Below, in pieces: positions 45,855-58,377 of a stretch of DNA of 64,000 nucleotides (position 1 is the stretch's first letter; each line of letters begins with the position of its first letter). A program made the translations under genes and the position numbers. The notes beneath the pieces were generated by a model. The model was not told the DNA's origin. It did not search any database and saw only the letters and a program-made list of their open reading frames with translations. The DNA comes from Chelydra serpentina (Eukaryota > Chordata > Testudines > Chelydridae), in the NCBI GenBank assembly GCA_037349315.1, contig JBAIAC010000018.1, positions 992,001-1,056,000 on the forward strand. The letters run 5' to 3'.

Positions 45855-45970
45855 GGTAAGCTGTTGGGGAAAGAGCCATCTTTTTATTCTGTGTTTCCAC
45901 AGCGCATAGCCCCATGAGGTCCAGCTCTATTACTGGAGCTCCCATGTGCTACCACACACTAATATACAAA
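45855..45970 (+). repeat. SINE-like dispersed repeat
   Basis: 'aagctgttggggaaagagcc', 'ttctgtgtttccacagcgca' and 'tagccccatgaggtcc' match the order of the better copy at 46800-46950. Confidence 0.5.
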
Positions 45971-46015
45971 TAATAATAGTAAACACAAGTTTTTACCTCT
46001 GCTTTAGTAAACATA

Positions 46016-46017
<2 letters not shown>

Positions 46018-46049
<32 letters not shown>
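46018..46049. repeat. TC microsatellite
   Basis: About 15 uninterrupted CT units. Confidence 0.88.
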
Positions 46050-46050
<1 letters not shown>

Positions 46051-46799
46051 GGTAATCTTGTGTGTGACAATGAATTTAGTAGCCATTGAGGGATTCTTAC
46101 AGGTAGCCTTGGATGCTGAACTTGTCATCTACTGAACAGGTACATCCTGGCAAAGAATAGTACAAGCTTCCCTCCCGGTGGCCCTGCCAGTGTTCCCCAT
46201 TCCTGACACAAAAAGCCCACTACCGGGGGAGAGGTCAGCTTCCTTTCCCTGGCACATTAGTCTTTGGTACCTTAGCAGGACATAGGTGCTGGTTAACACA
46301 GTGGTGGTGGTGGTTATTCTGATGTGGTCACTTGTTTATCTTTCTGTATTTCTTTACTTGGGGAGGGGACACGGGTGGGAGCTTTATTGAGAGGAACAGC
46401 AGAGCACTTGAACTTAACAAAGAACAGTAACCTTTCAGGAGCCTTCAGAGCAGCTTCCTATCTGCTTTAAGTTGGTTTGCATGTTTGTCTTTTTTGTTTT
46501 TGGGGGTGGGGGGGCGGCAAACAGGGCAAGACAGTTCTGTGATGTTCTTGTTTGTGCTCATGTGAAGCCTTTCAGTTATGGTGGGAAAGCTATATCAAAG
46601 GCCTTATCACACAGGTGACACTTTAAATAAATAGAAACGGGGTAGGTTAAATCGGTGCAGCTCCCATGGTGGACACTCCTCCGTTTAAGAATGTCTTAAT
46701 GATTTAGCTTACATTGATTCCTTATTGAACTGTTTGAACTGATTGCTGTGCATTGGTGACCAATTTTGCCTCATTCCTTGTACTCCTCTATCCATCTGT

Positions 46800-46950
46800 C
46801 TGTCTCGATCTGTTGTCTCTTAAATTTCAAGTGTAAGTTGTTTGGGGCAGGGACGGTCTTTTTGTTCTGAGTTTTTGCAGCGCCTAGCACAATGGGGTCC
46901 TAGTCCTTGACTAGGGCTCCCAGGCGCTGAAGTAATACAAATAAATAATG
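46800..46950 (+). repeat. SINE-like dispersed repeat, best copy
   Basis: 'ggggcagggacggtcttttt', 'gcagcgcctagcacaatggg', 'actagggctcccaggcgc' and the tail 'taatacaaataaataatg' form a repeat that is abundant in sauropsid genomes. Related pieces lie at 22.65, 28.0 and 45.9 kb. No polymerase III boxes were located. Confidence 0.58.
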
Positions 46951-48243
46951 AAATAAGATGGGAGGATTTCTAAGAAGAATGATGTTTTCTGCAGACTTCA
47001 GAATCGCTGACGTCTCTCTAGTATGTGCAGCTTAAATTGTTTTTATAACTGTGTGTCATTCTTTGACGGAACAGTGCTAAACAGTTTCTGAGGGACTTGC
47101 AGGAGAGCACTCTAGGAGTTGTGTGGTTAACTGCAAGTAGCTAGTTTTGCCGTAGTATATCGCAGTATTTCTTAATATGCTGCATTATAGTGCCTTGATT
47201 TGGTAGGAATGCCTTTCTGCAGAGGAGGTATACCTAATGGTGGAGGGGCTGGGGGAAATCACAGTAAACTTTCATCTATGACAGTGGCTGTCAGGAAACA
47301 TGAACGAGTATTCCTCTGGTACTTAATTAAGCCATGAGTCTTTGTAACAAAAACAGCAAAACAATTAATTAACGATTAAAAATTAACCGTGTGTTCTTTG
47401 TAGTGATTTATGTGCATAATTAATACTGCAGCGTTTTAAGATGTAAGCTGTCCTTCAGAGAAACATTGTAATAGATGGTGTTACTTACAATTAAAATTAG
47501 CATAAGCATTTACTCCACAGAACCCATGGAAGTGACAGATGATATGCATGCAAGGAGATGTGATTTTCTTTTACCTAAATTGCCTCTTCACATTGAATTG
47601 GATGCAGTATTCTTCACTTCCTCCCCCAAACTGTTTGTTTGATAGTATTGTTGTGTGCTGGTAAACAACTTTCATGTTTCACTAAAGAAGTGGCTGTCTT
47701 TCAGTAGTGATTGAAATGATTCTTGTTTGATGGTCATAATTTATATCAGATTAAATTTACAAAGAACATTGGAGTGAAAGGTAGCATATACATTATTTTA
47801 GATTGACACTAGATTCAATTAGTATCTGTATAATCCTTTAAAATACATTATGAAGTTGGAAAGCTTATTTTGTTTTTCTTTCTATTATTTTAAAGCCTAG
47901 TGGAAAATACATACAATAATTTGAATGAGATATCTGTGTTAATGCTAAGATTTAGGAGTATTTTACATTATCTGAAAAAAAAAAAACTTTTTATAGTAAA
48001 GGTCTTGTAGAATTTATTCCGTTTTTTCTTATAGATTTTTTGGATTACAATATATGGTCAACTAAGCTAATTTTTATTCCAAAAATTGTAAAGAACAATG
48101 TGCTAAATTCATACTTGGTGCAACTCACTTTATACCTGGTCTAAATTCAAATGTAAGAGAGAATTAGAACCATTTGTTTTGTTTTTGTTTTTTTGGCACA
48201 ATTCATGAACTCCAAACTTAATCAGGGAAACTGTTGTTGTATG
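46951..48243. other. AT-rich intronic sequence, nothing recognised
   Basis: No repeat termini could be found at 46.95-48.2 kb. The 47.33-47.52 kb part has many TAAT/ATTA cores ('ttaattaacgattaaaaa'), which could be homeodomain sites or plain AT composition. Confidence 0.4.
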
Positions 48244-48360
48244 GACCCTGATCCAGCAAAGTACTTAAACATGTGCTTTAAACCAAAATTGTGAGGAGTT
48301 CTATTGAATTCAAGGAGCTACTCGTGTGCTTTTGCTTGCATGTTTTGTTGGATGGGGGCC
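48244..48360. repeat. Palindromic MITE-like repeat
   Basis: Starts 'gaccctgatccagcaaag' and ends 'gttggatgggggcc', with 'gtacttaaacatgtgc' inside. Same family as 32723-32846. Confidence 0.52.
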
Positions 48361-49274
48361 ATAAATAATATATTGTAGGCAGGCAATATATCTGATTGAG
48401 TTTATTTGCTTATATGTAATTAAGTTTCAATTTTCAATCAATAATTATTTTGTGTTTATATGGCACTATTTAAAAAGTAACTGCCACCAATACATAACAG
48501 GGTAATTATGGTCTGGGCTATGCCTTGTAAATGAGCACATTTATTAGTATATTTACAAAAAATGTATTTATAACTACTACAAGCTAGCTCACATTACATT
48601 GTATTTAGGCAGTCAAATGACAGTTACTGTGTATTCCCCAAATAACTGATAAATGGCAATTGGATTTTTTAAATGGAAAGTTCTAATATAAAATACATTT
48701 TTGGGGGGGTCCAGTCCTTGTCAGGCAAAGTTTCTATTGAAACCAATGGGGAATTTTTCCTTATTAAGAAGGAATGTATATTTAGACACTATATATCCCT
48801 GTTTTTCTGATTCTTGTAATCAACTAATTTTTGTCCATACCTTTAAAATTTCTTACCAAAAAGGTTACTGGAGTAAATTTCTCATTATAAAGATCCAGAG
48901 CATTGAAATTTGAGTAACCTGCCAGAATGCTTTACATTTGTCAGAAAATTCAACTAAAAAGAAAAACCAGGGTCAGGTTCTAGAGCACTGAGCCAAATTC
49001 TCTTCTGGTTTAACTTTCTTCTGGCTACAGCGTCCTCCAGTTTCTTTCATCATTTCATCTCCAGTGTGACTCCAATACACCATTTGGACAGAATTCTGAA
49101 ATTTCAGCTTTCTAGGAATGTGTAGGCCCTGATAAGAGAGCTGGTTAATTCAATGGGGATTTTTCCATTTGCCTCACTGTGGTTTAGATTGGTCCCCAAA
49201 GGAGCAATTTTCTCCAGTAATTCTTGTGATAATGAATCCAAGGTTTGGAAAGGTGTAGATGACTATACTACTTA
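48361..49274. other. Intronic sequence, nothing recognised
   Basis: AT-rich and non-coding. Confidence 0.45.
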
Positions 49275-50215
49275 CAGTAGAACCTCAGAGTTACGAACAC
49301 CTCGGGAATGGAGGTTGTTCGTACCTCTGAAATGTTCGTAACACTGAACAAAACGTTATGGTTGTTCTCTCAAAAGTTTACAACTGAACATTGACTTAAT
49401 ACAGCTTTGAAACTTTACTATGCGGAAGAAAAATTCTTAATTTAAATTAAACAAGCACAGAAACAATGTCATTACCTTGTCAAATATTTTATTTAAACTT
49501 CCCTCTTCTTTTAGTAGTTTACGTTTAACACAGTACTGCACTGTATTTGCTTTTTTTTGTCTTTGCTGCTGCCTGATCCATAGAATCATAGAGGATTAGG
49601 GTTGGAAGAGACCTCAGGAGATCATCTAGTCCAACCCCCTGCTCGAAGTAGGACCAACCCGAACTAAATCATTCCAGCCAGAGCTTTGTCAAGCCAGGCA
49701 TGAAGAACCTCTAAGGATGGAGATTCCACCACCTCCCTAAGTAACCTATTCCTGTGCTTCACCACCCTCCTAATGACATAGTTTTCCTAATATCCAACCT
49801 AGACCTCCCCCACTGCAACTTGAGACCATTACTCCTTGTTCTGTCATCTACCACCACTGAGAACAGCCTAGCTCCATCCTCTATGGAACCCCCCTTCAGG
49901 TAGTTGAAGGCGGCTATCAAATCCCCCCTCACTTTTCTCTTCTGCAGACTAAGTAAGACCAGTTCACTGAGCCTCTCCTCATAAGTTATGTGCCCCAGCC
50001 CCCTAATCATTTTTGCTGCCCTCCGCTGGACTCTCTCCAATTTGTCCACATCCTTTCTGTTGTAGTGTGGGGCCCCAAACTGGACACAATACTCCAGATG
50101 CGGCCTCACCAGTGCTAAATAAGGGGAATAGATTGCGTACTTCCTGTTCCAAATGAGGCATGTGGTTGACTGATCAGTTCGTAACTCTGGTGTTCGTAAT
50201 TCAGAGGTTCTAATA
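49275..50215. mobile_element. pogo-like MITE interrupted by CR1
   Basis: Left end CAGTAGAACCTCAGAGTTAC preceded by TA. Right arm is the complement of 'tagaacctctgaattacgaa' at about 50175-50212. The internal subterminal part repeats 'gttcgtacctctgaaatg'. The right terminal bases are degraded, so the right TA duplication is not certain. A CR1 insertion splits it. A related left arm lies at 61310. Confidence 0.7.
49577..50140 (-). mobile_element. CR1 LINE 3' end, 5'-truncated
   Basis: On minus, the last part of the CR1 reverse transcriptase ORF is readable from 50109 down to 49759: '[16 protein letters not shown]' and '[17 protein letters not shown]' at its start, then '[15 protein letters not shown]'. 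The 3' end at about 49577 has the short 'catagaatcatag' repeat expected of CR1. It is truncated at the 5' side near 50140 and lies inside the pogo-like MITE. One of the better-preserved coding relics in the window. Confidence 0.85.
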
Positions 50216-50256
50216 TATGTCCAATTTAAGAGAAAAACAGGGATTAAAATGTAGGG

Positions 50257-50333
50257 TCTGATCCTGCATTGCTCACTTAGGCAAAATTGTTATTCACATC
50301 AATAGTAACTTTGCCTGACTAGGATTGGGCCTT
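50257..50333. repeat. Palindromic MITE-like repeat
   Basis: 'ggtctgatcctgcattgctc' and 'gcctgactaggattgggcc' form weak inverted ends around 'cacatcaatagtaac'. Confidence 0.42.
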
Positions 50334-51487
50334 AGAGACACATTTTGTGACTCAAGGGTGGAGACATTCAAAGGCATATAGGCAATTAAAGACTCCGCTC
50401 CCATTGAAAGTCAAAGGAAAATGGGTACCTATTTCCCTTTTTTTAACTTTGAAAATCTCCTTTCACATGCAAAATGAACATTAAATTACTGTAATACTAA
50501 GGTAGTATATATTATAACATTCCAAATTCAGTAATGCAAAGCATATATGCACTCATCTCTTGCTCCCACCTATATCAGTAAAAGCTTTGCCATTGATTGG
50601 AAGGGGAGCAGGACCAGCTATCTTCTGAAATAATATTTGCACAGTTAAATGTGCACCTTAATATACAATGTGGGTGAATCTGTTACTATGGGAACCTGAA
50701 CTTTTTCATCAACTGACTTTTGAGTGCTTAAAATTGCAAACGTAGTGTTGCATTAATATAAGTTTTAGCATATAATATGTATTAAAGTTGAACATTTACT
50801 AACTCCTGTTCTAATAATAATATTAATTCACAGACGACACAGTATTCCTGCAAATTATATTCAAGGGTAATTTCCTTTATATTGTACTTCAGTGTTTCAA
50901 CACTGTAATCTAATTAACAGAACTGTGAAAATATTTCTCAAGGGAATGCAACGCCATAATCAAAACTGTGAAATACTAGTTTAACATCATGGAAATAGTT
51001 TACCTGCAAATAGAGCATGTAACATAGGGAACACTTTGATTTTCTCTGCAGAAACATTTTTAAAAGATCCTGTCTAAATTGATACACGTCCTTGACCGTG
51101 TTTGTTCAATGAGAAAATACAGAAAATGCAATTCAGAGAGACATTCACATTGTCTTAGGTATCAACTATTTATAGAGACTGGCGAGGGAGAGGCATTTTT
51201 TAGAGAAGAAAAATATTTTCTTTTGTAGGTAAAGAGAGAAATGCCAGTTATTGTTTCTCTGGGAATTCTGCTTTAACGGTGATTTGAATGTTGCCCTCCC
51301 ACAAGCACAGGAATGCAGGCAAGGGAAAAATACACCAAACATCCTAGCTGGGCTGGTGGGTTTGAATATTGCCAGTTTATGCAACTGGACAGTTGGTGGA
51401 ACACAAGATGGGGGACTCACTAGTTGTCTAGATGAAATTGTGCTCTTTATGTCGTTTACTCCTGGTGAGCGGGGTGGGGGGGAGGGA
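50334..51487. other. Intronic sequence, nothing firm
   Basis: Non-coding. Repeat wording of the 'tttgaaaatctcc' family occurs at 50.36-50.46 kb. Nothing else is named. Confidence 0.42.
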
Positions 51488-52507
51488 GGAATTCTGCACC
51501 AAAAAAATAATAATCTGTGTACAATATTTTAAAATTCTCCATATTTTATTAAAAGTATTTTGGTAATTTATTTCAAAACACTTGTAAACAATAAGATCTA
51601 TAACAACACAGACAACAAAAATGATTCAGGAAATGTTTTTGACAAATATATTCCTTACTAGGCATATTAATACATATCTCTGAGTAATAATTCATTTAAA
51701 CTACAATACAGAAATGTATTTTTGTATCCCTCAGAAGCAGTACAAAGGCTTCGGGAATCAGGGGTAATGGAGTTGCTGAGGAAGAGGGAAGTAATTGCTG
51801 AGAAAGGAGCCTGGGAATAAACCTGGAGGGTTGTTGGGTGTGGGTGGGAGAAGTATGGAACAGGTTTTTTTTGGGGGGAGGCATGTTAGGGTTTTGGGGA
51901 GTCTCCCCCATGCAGACTATGGCTGAACCCTAGTCTGTCCCATTCAGTCAGGCACATCTGCCCCTCTCTCAGTGTATCCCTGCAGCCCCACTCAACCTCC
52001 CCCGCCCCCAGGCACCCTTCACCCCCATGTGTACCTGCACACCCTCCCCGTCCCCATGTGTCCTTGCACCCCCACTCAGCATTCCCAGGCCCCATGCAAA
52101 TCTCACCCCCCTTGTCCCTGAACCCACACTTAGCCATCCCCCATCCCCATGTGGCCCTGCATCCGCACTCGCATTCAGCTCCCACCTCAGTCTGTCCTCC
52201 CACTAGCCCTTCTGAACCCCAGGCTATGTGATCCCCCAGCCAGCCCTATGTGTCCTGCTCTTTCTGCCCCCATATCCCTGTGCCTCCACATTTGGCCCCG
52301 CAGGCAGGGCACTGTGAGGAACACAGCCTCTCATCCTTCCTGTTGGCTGCTGATTGCTATGGCTGGTGAACTGACTGCCTTCTATTCTGGTGCCATAGCA
52401 ATCCTTTGTGTGTAATTCCATGGCCTCTCTGACAGAATATATTTTCTGCAGAGAAAAAAATATTTGAGGGACATGAAATCTGCACATGCACAGTGGCACA
52501 GAATTCC
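51488..52507. mobile_element. ~1-kb inverted-end DNA element
   Basis: GGAATTCTGCACCA at 51488-51501 and TGGCACAGAATTCC at 52494-52507 are inverse complements apart from one or two bases. The left subterminal part is AT-rich, while the centre (51.9-52.3 kb) is C-rich with repeated 'ccatgtgtccctgcacc' wording. This end sequence is familiar from sauropsid DNA elements. The flanks are too altered to define a TSD. Open frames follow composition. Confidence 0.6.
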
Positions 52508-52514
52508 CCAGGAC

Positions 52515-53929
52515 TAGAAATGTGAGTGTTCTCGGTGCTGTACACAACATGGAGTACATAGGGCTCTTACTCAGACAAGCTTTTTGACAACAGTGACGTT
52601 TTCCATGTATCCTTTCCTCTCTTCATTCAAGAAAGTTAGGCTGGATTTGTATAATGCGCTTGGCACTCGCTGTGCTCCAAAGTTGGCTTTTCAAAAACAT
52701 GTTTATTCTGTTTAGCAACATCTGCGATCCAGCATACACAGTGATGTTCAATGTCATCTGCAAACAGACAAGAATGCAGATTGTCTGAAAAAATTCCCTG
52801 GGTACTCATAATATGAATAATTTTAAAAAGCTTTCATATTTAATATTTTATGTACAGCTTCTATAACTTGCAAATTATTAAGCATTTCATGCAGCTAACT
52901 TTGTTATTAAACTTGCATTGCATCTGATTGCAATTCGTCCCTCTGAATGACTGTTGCACATTAACATACTTATAAACCTACTTTTACACACCTAGAATTA
53001 CTTGAGATTGGGACTTATTATGATGGGTACTGGAGAAATGTGCTGTAAAGAGGTAATCTCTTACGCTTGTTTAAGTAAGTTTAATTTAATATTTCAACAT
53101 AAAGTATTCAAAAATAAGAAGATTTTAAAATATTGATTTTTGATTATTTGCCTTCCAATTTTTAAGCCTTTTGTATACACTTGAGTCATGTCCTCAAGCT
53201 TTTCTCCACAACCATGAGGTCTAGAAACTTCTTCTCTTTTTTTTTTTTCCAAGTAAAAGTTGAGATTCTCACATATTCACAGGACTCCACGGCTGGGTGC
53301 TTTAAGAAAACCACCAAATCCTAAAACCTTATAGTAGTGTGCAAGGCTTTGATACTTTGCTTAGTTGTCATTTTTGCTTAGAAAGTTCTTATGTAGCTGC
53401 TGGATCACAAAACATTTGTCTATTTAACCCTTGTTTTTCATTACACCCCCTCTCCGCTCGCAATATATGTTGTGCTTACAACCAGAAGTAATTAACTCTA
53501 TGCTTTGTGTATGGAGCAGCACAATGTTTTTGTTACCTAAAGTCACAATTTCTTCTTTGCCCTCTCCACCTTGCGTCAGTGGGAAAGTAATTTAATGCAG
53601 CCTTTTACTGGATGCAGGTTATTTTCCACTCTGTGCCAGCTCCACTTTACTGCCTGGCTTCTTGGGAGCAGAACCACTCTTCACCTCTCTCTGATCATAC
53701 AGGACCTAATTGCTTGCAGGCAGGACCAGTGGCCATGTAGACCTGCTTTCTTCCCCATGCGCAAACTGAAGATCAGGGTGAACTCTGTGTGGCCCTACTT
53801 GGCTGTGTGTCTGGTGTTGTATTCCCATTTTATCCTCGTGTCCACATGTAAGTGTTTCTGCTGGGGCAATTCTGTTTTGGTACAATGTGGTACAAAACTG
53901 AGATCTGGGGGGCCTTCTTTTTCAATATG
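52515..53929. other. Intronic sequence, nothing recognised
   Basis: Non-coding with several T runs. The open frame at 53571-53930 has no splice-flanked or family features. Confidence 0.42.
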
Positions 53930-54110
53930 AGGCTAAAATTACAGCTTCTAAATCTATATTTAGGAACCTTAATAAATGGCCTAGTTTTTAAAAGCAATCC
54001 AGCATCTGCAGTGGGAGTTATTTGGTGATACACATTTGACAACCAAGCCGCTTATTTTGATGCCCAACTTTAAGCATCCATGTTTAAAAACCTGGCCCAG
54101 GTGTCCAGTG
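53930..54110. repeat. Old dispersed MITE-like repeat
   Basis: 'tatttaggaaccttaataaa' to 'gtttaaaaacctggccc' shows decayed inverted ends of the family at 0.9 and 13.7 kb. Confidence 0.38.
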
Positions 54111-55291
54111 TATTTTCTGCATATCCATTTTGCAGCCCTACCAGTCAAAGAACCATTGCTATTGAAATGCTAATTAGGAACCTTCAATAAAGGATAATGC
54201 AACTGAAACCAACCCAGTAGATTTATTTTACTCTGATGTAATCGCTATACAGAGCATTTGTTAAGTACTCACTACCAAGAGTTGTTTAATGGTTTCCTTT
54301 CCTTTCCTTTTTCCTTTGAATTTTTCCTAACTTCCATTGTTTGAATTGAACTGTCCTTTTGTTCTTGAAAATAATGTATTATTTTCTTATCATTTTTCGT
54401 CCTTTCTTATTTGGAGAACGTTGTGAGAGTATTAGTATGTGCTACAAAGGAAACACTTAAATCTCTTTGTGTTTTGTTCTTTGAGTGTGAGGCAGCATAG
54501 ATTCTGCTCTCAGTGCACATTTTTTCTAATGTGCAAGATGGGAGATTTTGCATAGCACTGTCTACAAGTCCTCTACTGCCTCTCACTCTTGTGAGAGGGC
54601 ATAAAGGGTAGAGCGGCCACAACCTTCCCTCAGTTCCTTCTTACTGCGTGTGGCAGCAAAACTGAACTTGATGAGTGTTCAACCTGCTCCTTTTCTCAGA
54701 GTTTCAAACTCCTGTTCTAGACTGTTTGTGCAGAAATATTTCTTCACTCTCTTTATCTTCAAAAAACTAGGAAGATGCCCCCGCACATGTATTGTACAGT
54801 GGGGTGAGGTGTCTCACATCAGGTACTATGGCAGAGTCTTAATGTTCAGGGTGTAGGCCTTGCCCAACATGCTATAGACTTATTCCCCTAGCTGTCTAGT
54901 TGTCATCTTCTCGAAACCACATTTGGTACTCAAAAAAAAGAAGTTGTATCTAGGACTTTGTTTTATATATTGACAGGAACAAACCATTCAGACTGTCTCT
55001 CTCCATCTGTTTACAGCCAGAGCCAGGCATTCTAAAGGTCAAGCCTTCTCTTCACAGCAAATACAGGAATGGATACCACAGTATATCCCGCTGTGTTCCC
55101 AGCTGGCTGGTGTACCTCTCTCAGTGAACATCAAGGCACACTCCACCAGAGTGCAAACAACAACATCCACTTGTTTCAGGAATGTTCCAATATCCGAAAT
55201 CTATAAGATGGCAACTGATCTTTTTATGCCCTGGACTTTAATGGTGAGGTCAGATACCACGTTTGGGTGAAGGTTACTTCAGTCACTGTTA
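54111..55291. other. Intronic sequence, nothing recognised
   Basis: Non-coding. Confidence 0.42.
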
Positions 55292-55299
55292 GCCTAATG

Positions 55300-56235
55300 C
55301 AGGCCTGCACAACTTGTAAAGTGGCGAGGGCCATATTACTCCAAAGAAAACCGCTGAAGGCCGAACCCCCGCAACACCCCCCACCCCAGCGCCGCTCGCC
55401 CCATGGAAACAACTCCTCCTTCCCCAGCGCTGGGGTGTGGAAGCCTGTAGAGGGGGAAAGAAACAGCGCACATAGGGTGACCAGATCTCAGTAGTAAAAT
55501 AGGACCCGCCCCCTCCCCGCTCAGCCCCACCATCACAACCCTCTTCACCCCCCGAGGGGTCACTATATTACTGCACACAACAGTCAATCAATGCAGTTGT
55601 AGATATATAAAAATGCATAATGCAGAGATTTAACTTTTATATGACCTTGTATTGAACCTTGGTAATATGTTATAGCGGGCCCCTAAGGTAGTATAATTAA
55701 GGTAAAAGAAAAATATCTTTTTGCTAGAAGTAGAATAAGATCTTCCCCCCCACTTTGTATTCAATTGCCCCGTTGAATGAATGAGGTGTGAATGAGGAAG
55801 GCGTGGAAGGCAGGCACCTCCAGACAGCTGCACCCTTGGAGAGGGGATGGGAGCCAGACCAAGGACAATCAAACTTGTCAAGTGGGCTGACTGGAGAAGA
55901 GCAGACATACTGACGGCCTCGGGGGTTAGAAGCAAGCACCTTCCTTTGGGAACACCCTCTTTGCAGCATTGAGACAACCCCCAGCCCAGAGACAAGCAGC
56001 AAAAAGGACCAACGGACACAGTCCCAGATTTTGAATCTGGAAGATTTGCCCCCCTCCAGCCACCGACTCGCCGCTCGCCTCCTCACCCCCCCCCCAGTAT
56101 AAAGCCTCGCTGCCACTGCCTGCCCGCTCAGCTCGTCATCCCCCCCCCCTCACCCCACCTCATCATCCCCTCACCCCCCCCCCCCCCCACGGGCTGCACA
56201 GTGAGCCCACGCGGGCCGCATGTTGTGCAGGCCTG
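55300..56235. mobile_element. hAT element with nested cargo
   Basis: CAGGCCTGCACAAC and GTTGTGCAGGCCTG are perfect 14-bp inverted ends. The flanks GCCTAATG (55292-55299) and GCCTAGTG (56236-56243) agree at seven of eight positions. Inside are the left end of another hAT MITE (TAGGGTGACCAGAT at 55475) and an LTR-like block from about 55669. C-rich tracts dominate the right third. No transposase frame is present. Confidence 0.83.
55669..56060 (+). mobile_element. LTR-like block nested in the hAT element
   Basis: Starts TGTTATAGCGGGCCCC and continues with 'gtagtataattaaggtaaaa', typical of an endogenous-retrovirus LTR. The right end is not clear. Assignment is by resemblance. Confidence 0.35.
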
Positions 56236-56342
56236 GCCTAGTGCATCTGGTACTCTTCATTCCCACCATCCTAAGGGGATACTGCTTAATGGTCCCCTAC
56301 AATGGGCTGCTCACTGTCACATACTTGAAGAACAATGAGCGT

Positions 56343-56648
56343 TTACGTACCCTACAGTAACTGTGCTTCTTTGAGATGAAGTAGTCAGTGTGGATTGCAT
56401 GACCCACCCTCCATCCCTGCTTTTCAGAATCCTCAGCTCGAGGAGTTTGAAATTGAGAGAACTGAGCCAAGGAAGTGGATGCATCCCGCTCTTTCTACTC
56501 TCACATGGAGGCACAGAGAAAATGTGGATGCTGCTATTTTTAAAAAATCCAGTCTTGTGTGGATGAGGTGCGTGTGCCTCTACAATGGGATCCCCAGTGA
56601 CTAGAACATCTTGAAGAACCATAGTTACTGTAGGATAAATAATCGTAC
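56343..56648. mobile_element. Inverted-repeat element, ~300 bp
   Basis: 'taccctacagtaactgtg' followed by 'cttctttgagatg' at the left pairs with 'catcttgaagaacc' and 'atagttactgtaggata' at the right, over about 33 bp. Non-coding. Its left wording is shared with the unassigned repeat at 41366. Confidence 0.6.
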
Positions 56649-57983
56649 TTTTACTATCATGTTTGTGGCCTGGCATCATTAGTACTGACAGGACAACTCT
56701 GGGAATCTGTTTGTTAAATTGTACAGTCTTTGCTGATTCTACAGTAATCAACAGCAAAAGGTTTAATATATTATGTTATATTAAAAATAACTCCTCAACA
56801 AATCTATTGGTGGTTCTAAAAATCAAAATAGGTACTTGGAATTTAGAGGATGTCACTATCAGATGATGATGGATTTTTTTCATCTGTAGATCACAAAGTT
56901 CTTTAAACAGTTATTGTTCTCATTTCTTGCACAGTTGGATTAAGGCAGATACAGAGGAGTCAGTGGGAATCGGGTTATAACCCAGATCCAGTGTTCAAGG
57001 TCTTAGAGGATCACAGCTGGCCCTTAACGTTATGAGATTTTAAATAACTAGACAGTATTCCTATAATAACTAAAGCCTGGTGAATTAATAAATAGAAGCA
57101 GAAGTTTTGAGAGTACTTAATGCTGTCTAAACACATAATGAGAAATCTTCACTGAGTGGTGCATTCTCTTCCTTTAGTACATTGTCTCTTCCTTAGCTGT
57201 CAACAGATACTGAACATACCTTGGCATATGATCAATTTAGGCTTTTTGGGAGCAACATTTTATGCATGTCATCCCACACTGGGTTAGTGTTATTTTGATA
57301 CATTTTCATCTTCTTACATTTAACAGTCTGTCAAAGACAACAATTGGACCAAAATATCACTCTTATATATTCCATAATCTTGCTTTTGATAAAAAAAATG
57401 TTACTTGGGTATTTGCAGTGTTCCCTATGCTTAATATATGGAGTACCTACTGAGTGCTAAAAATACAGATTAAATACTATTTAGTTATCTAAGGCAATTG
57501 AAAAGTGTCTTTAAGGAGAAATGCTATGCATTTGTTACAGCAATTCCTTTCACTTATAGGTTCTTTATATTTTGAAGATCACATTAAGTGCTGGCTAAGT
57601 GCAGTGCATTAAACTAATAAGATTTTATGAAAAATAAAAATCTATTTTTACTAATACATTTGGTATTTCTGGGATTTAAAATATGCAGAACTTTAAAGAA
57701 ATTCTTGTTATTAAACTACTGTTTCTTAGACAAATGTCAAGTATCAATCTTAGGCTCACTTTTTAAATTCCAATCAGTCAGATCATAATTGCTCACCTGA
57801 GATTGAAGTAAATCATGTTCTTATGTAAAGTGGTTTGGTGAACCAGTCCATAGTGAGTTGCTGAATAACTTCTAACATAATTTGTGGCCGTGCACTCCAA
57901 AATGCAACTAAATGAGAAACAGCCTGCATAAAACAGATCAGATTGCAATTATCCTCCCTTTTAACAGACAAGGGCAGCCCTTG
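56649..57983. other. Intronic sequence, nothing recognised
   Basis: AT-rich and non-coding. Confidence 0.45.
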
Positions 57984-58055
57984 GGGCCTGATCCAAAGCC
58001 TGCTAAAATCAGTGAGCATCTTTCCATTGGTTTCAGTGCATTTTGGATCAGGCTC
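57984..58055. repeat. Palindromic MITE-like repeat
   Basis: GGGGCCTGATCCAAAGCC at the left and 'tttggatcaggctc' at the right are inverted ends around 'ccattggtttcagtgc'. Same family as 10782 and 13885. Confidence 0.55.
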
Positions 58056-58377
58056 TTGGAGATGACATTCACAGCCATTTGGATCAAGGTGAGCATTGCA
58101 AGGTGTGGTTAGCGCTCTCTATGCTATATCTGTATTTAAATGAAGTAGTTCCTTGCTGACTGTAGAACTAGCTAGAACCAGTTTGGTCATTTTAACATAG
58201 TTTGCACGACTCTCTTGTGTAGTTTATTAGAAATCATTATTCAGGAACCTGCATTTTCATTTTGTATTGGGTCACTCTAATGACACAGTACAGAAATGAT
58301 GAAGAGGTGCAGACATCCTAAATGTAGAGGAAGCATATGTAAGTAAATAGTAGTTTTGGTAGACATGCAATTTACTT

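Noticed and set aside
51886..52203. Gly/Cys-rich 105-codon frame on minus
   Set aside because: Translation of the C-rich centre of a DNA element with repeated 'ccccatgtg' wording; low complexity and no family match.
53571..53930. Possible second exon
   Set aside because: No acceptor/donor pair fits the frame and the text is not like known CCSER1 regions that I recall.
55336..56116. Open frames of 83-130 codons on minus
   Set aside because: Inside the hAT element with nested LTR-like cargo; C-rich tracts remove stops by chance.
56317..56757. 146-codon frame on minus
   Set aside because: Spans an inverted-repeat element and flanking intron with no recognisable motif.
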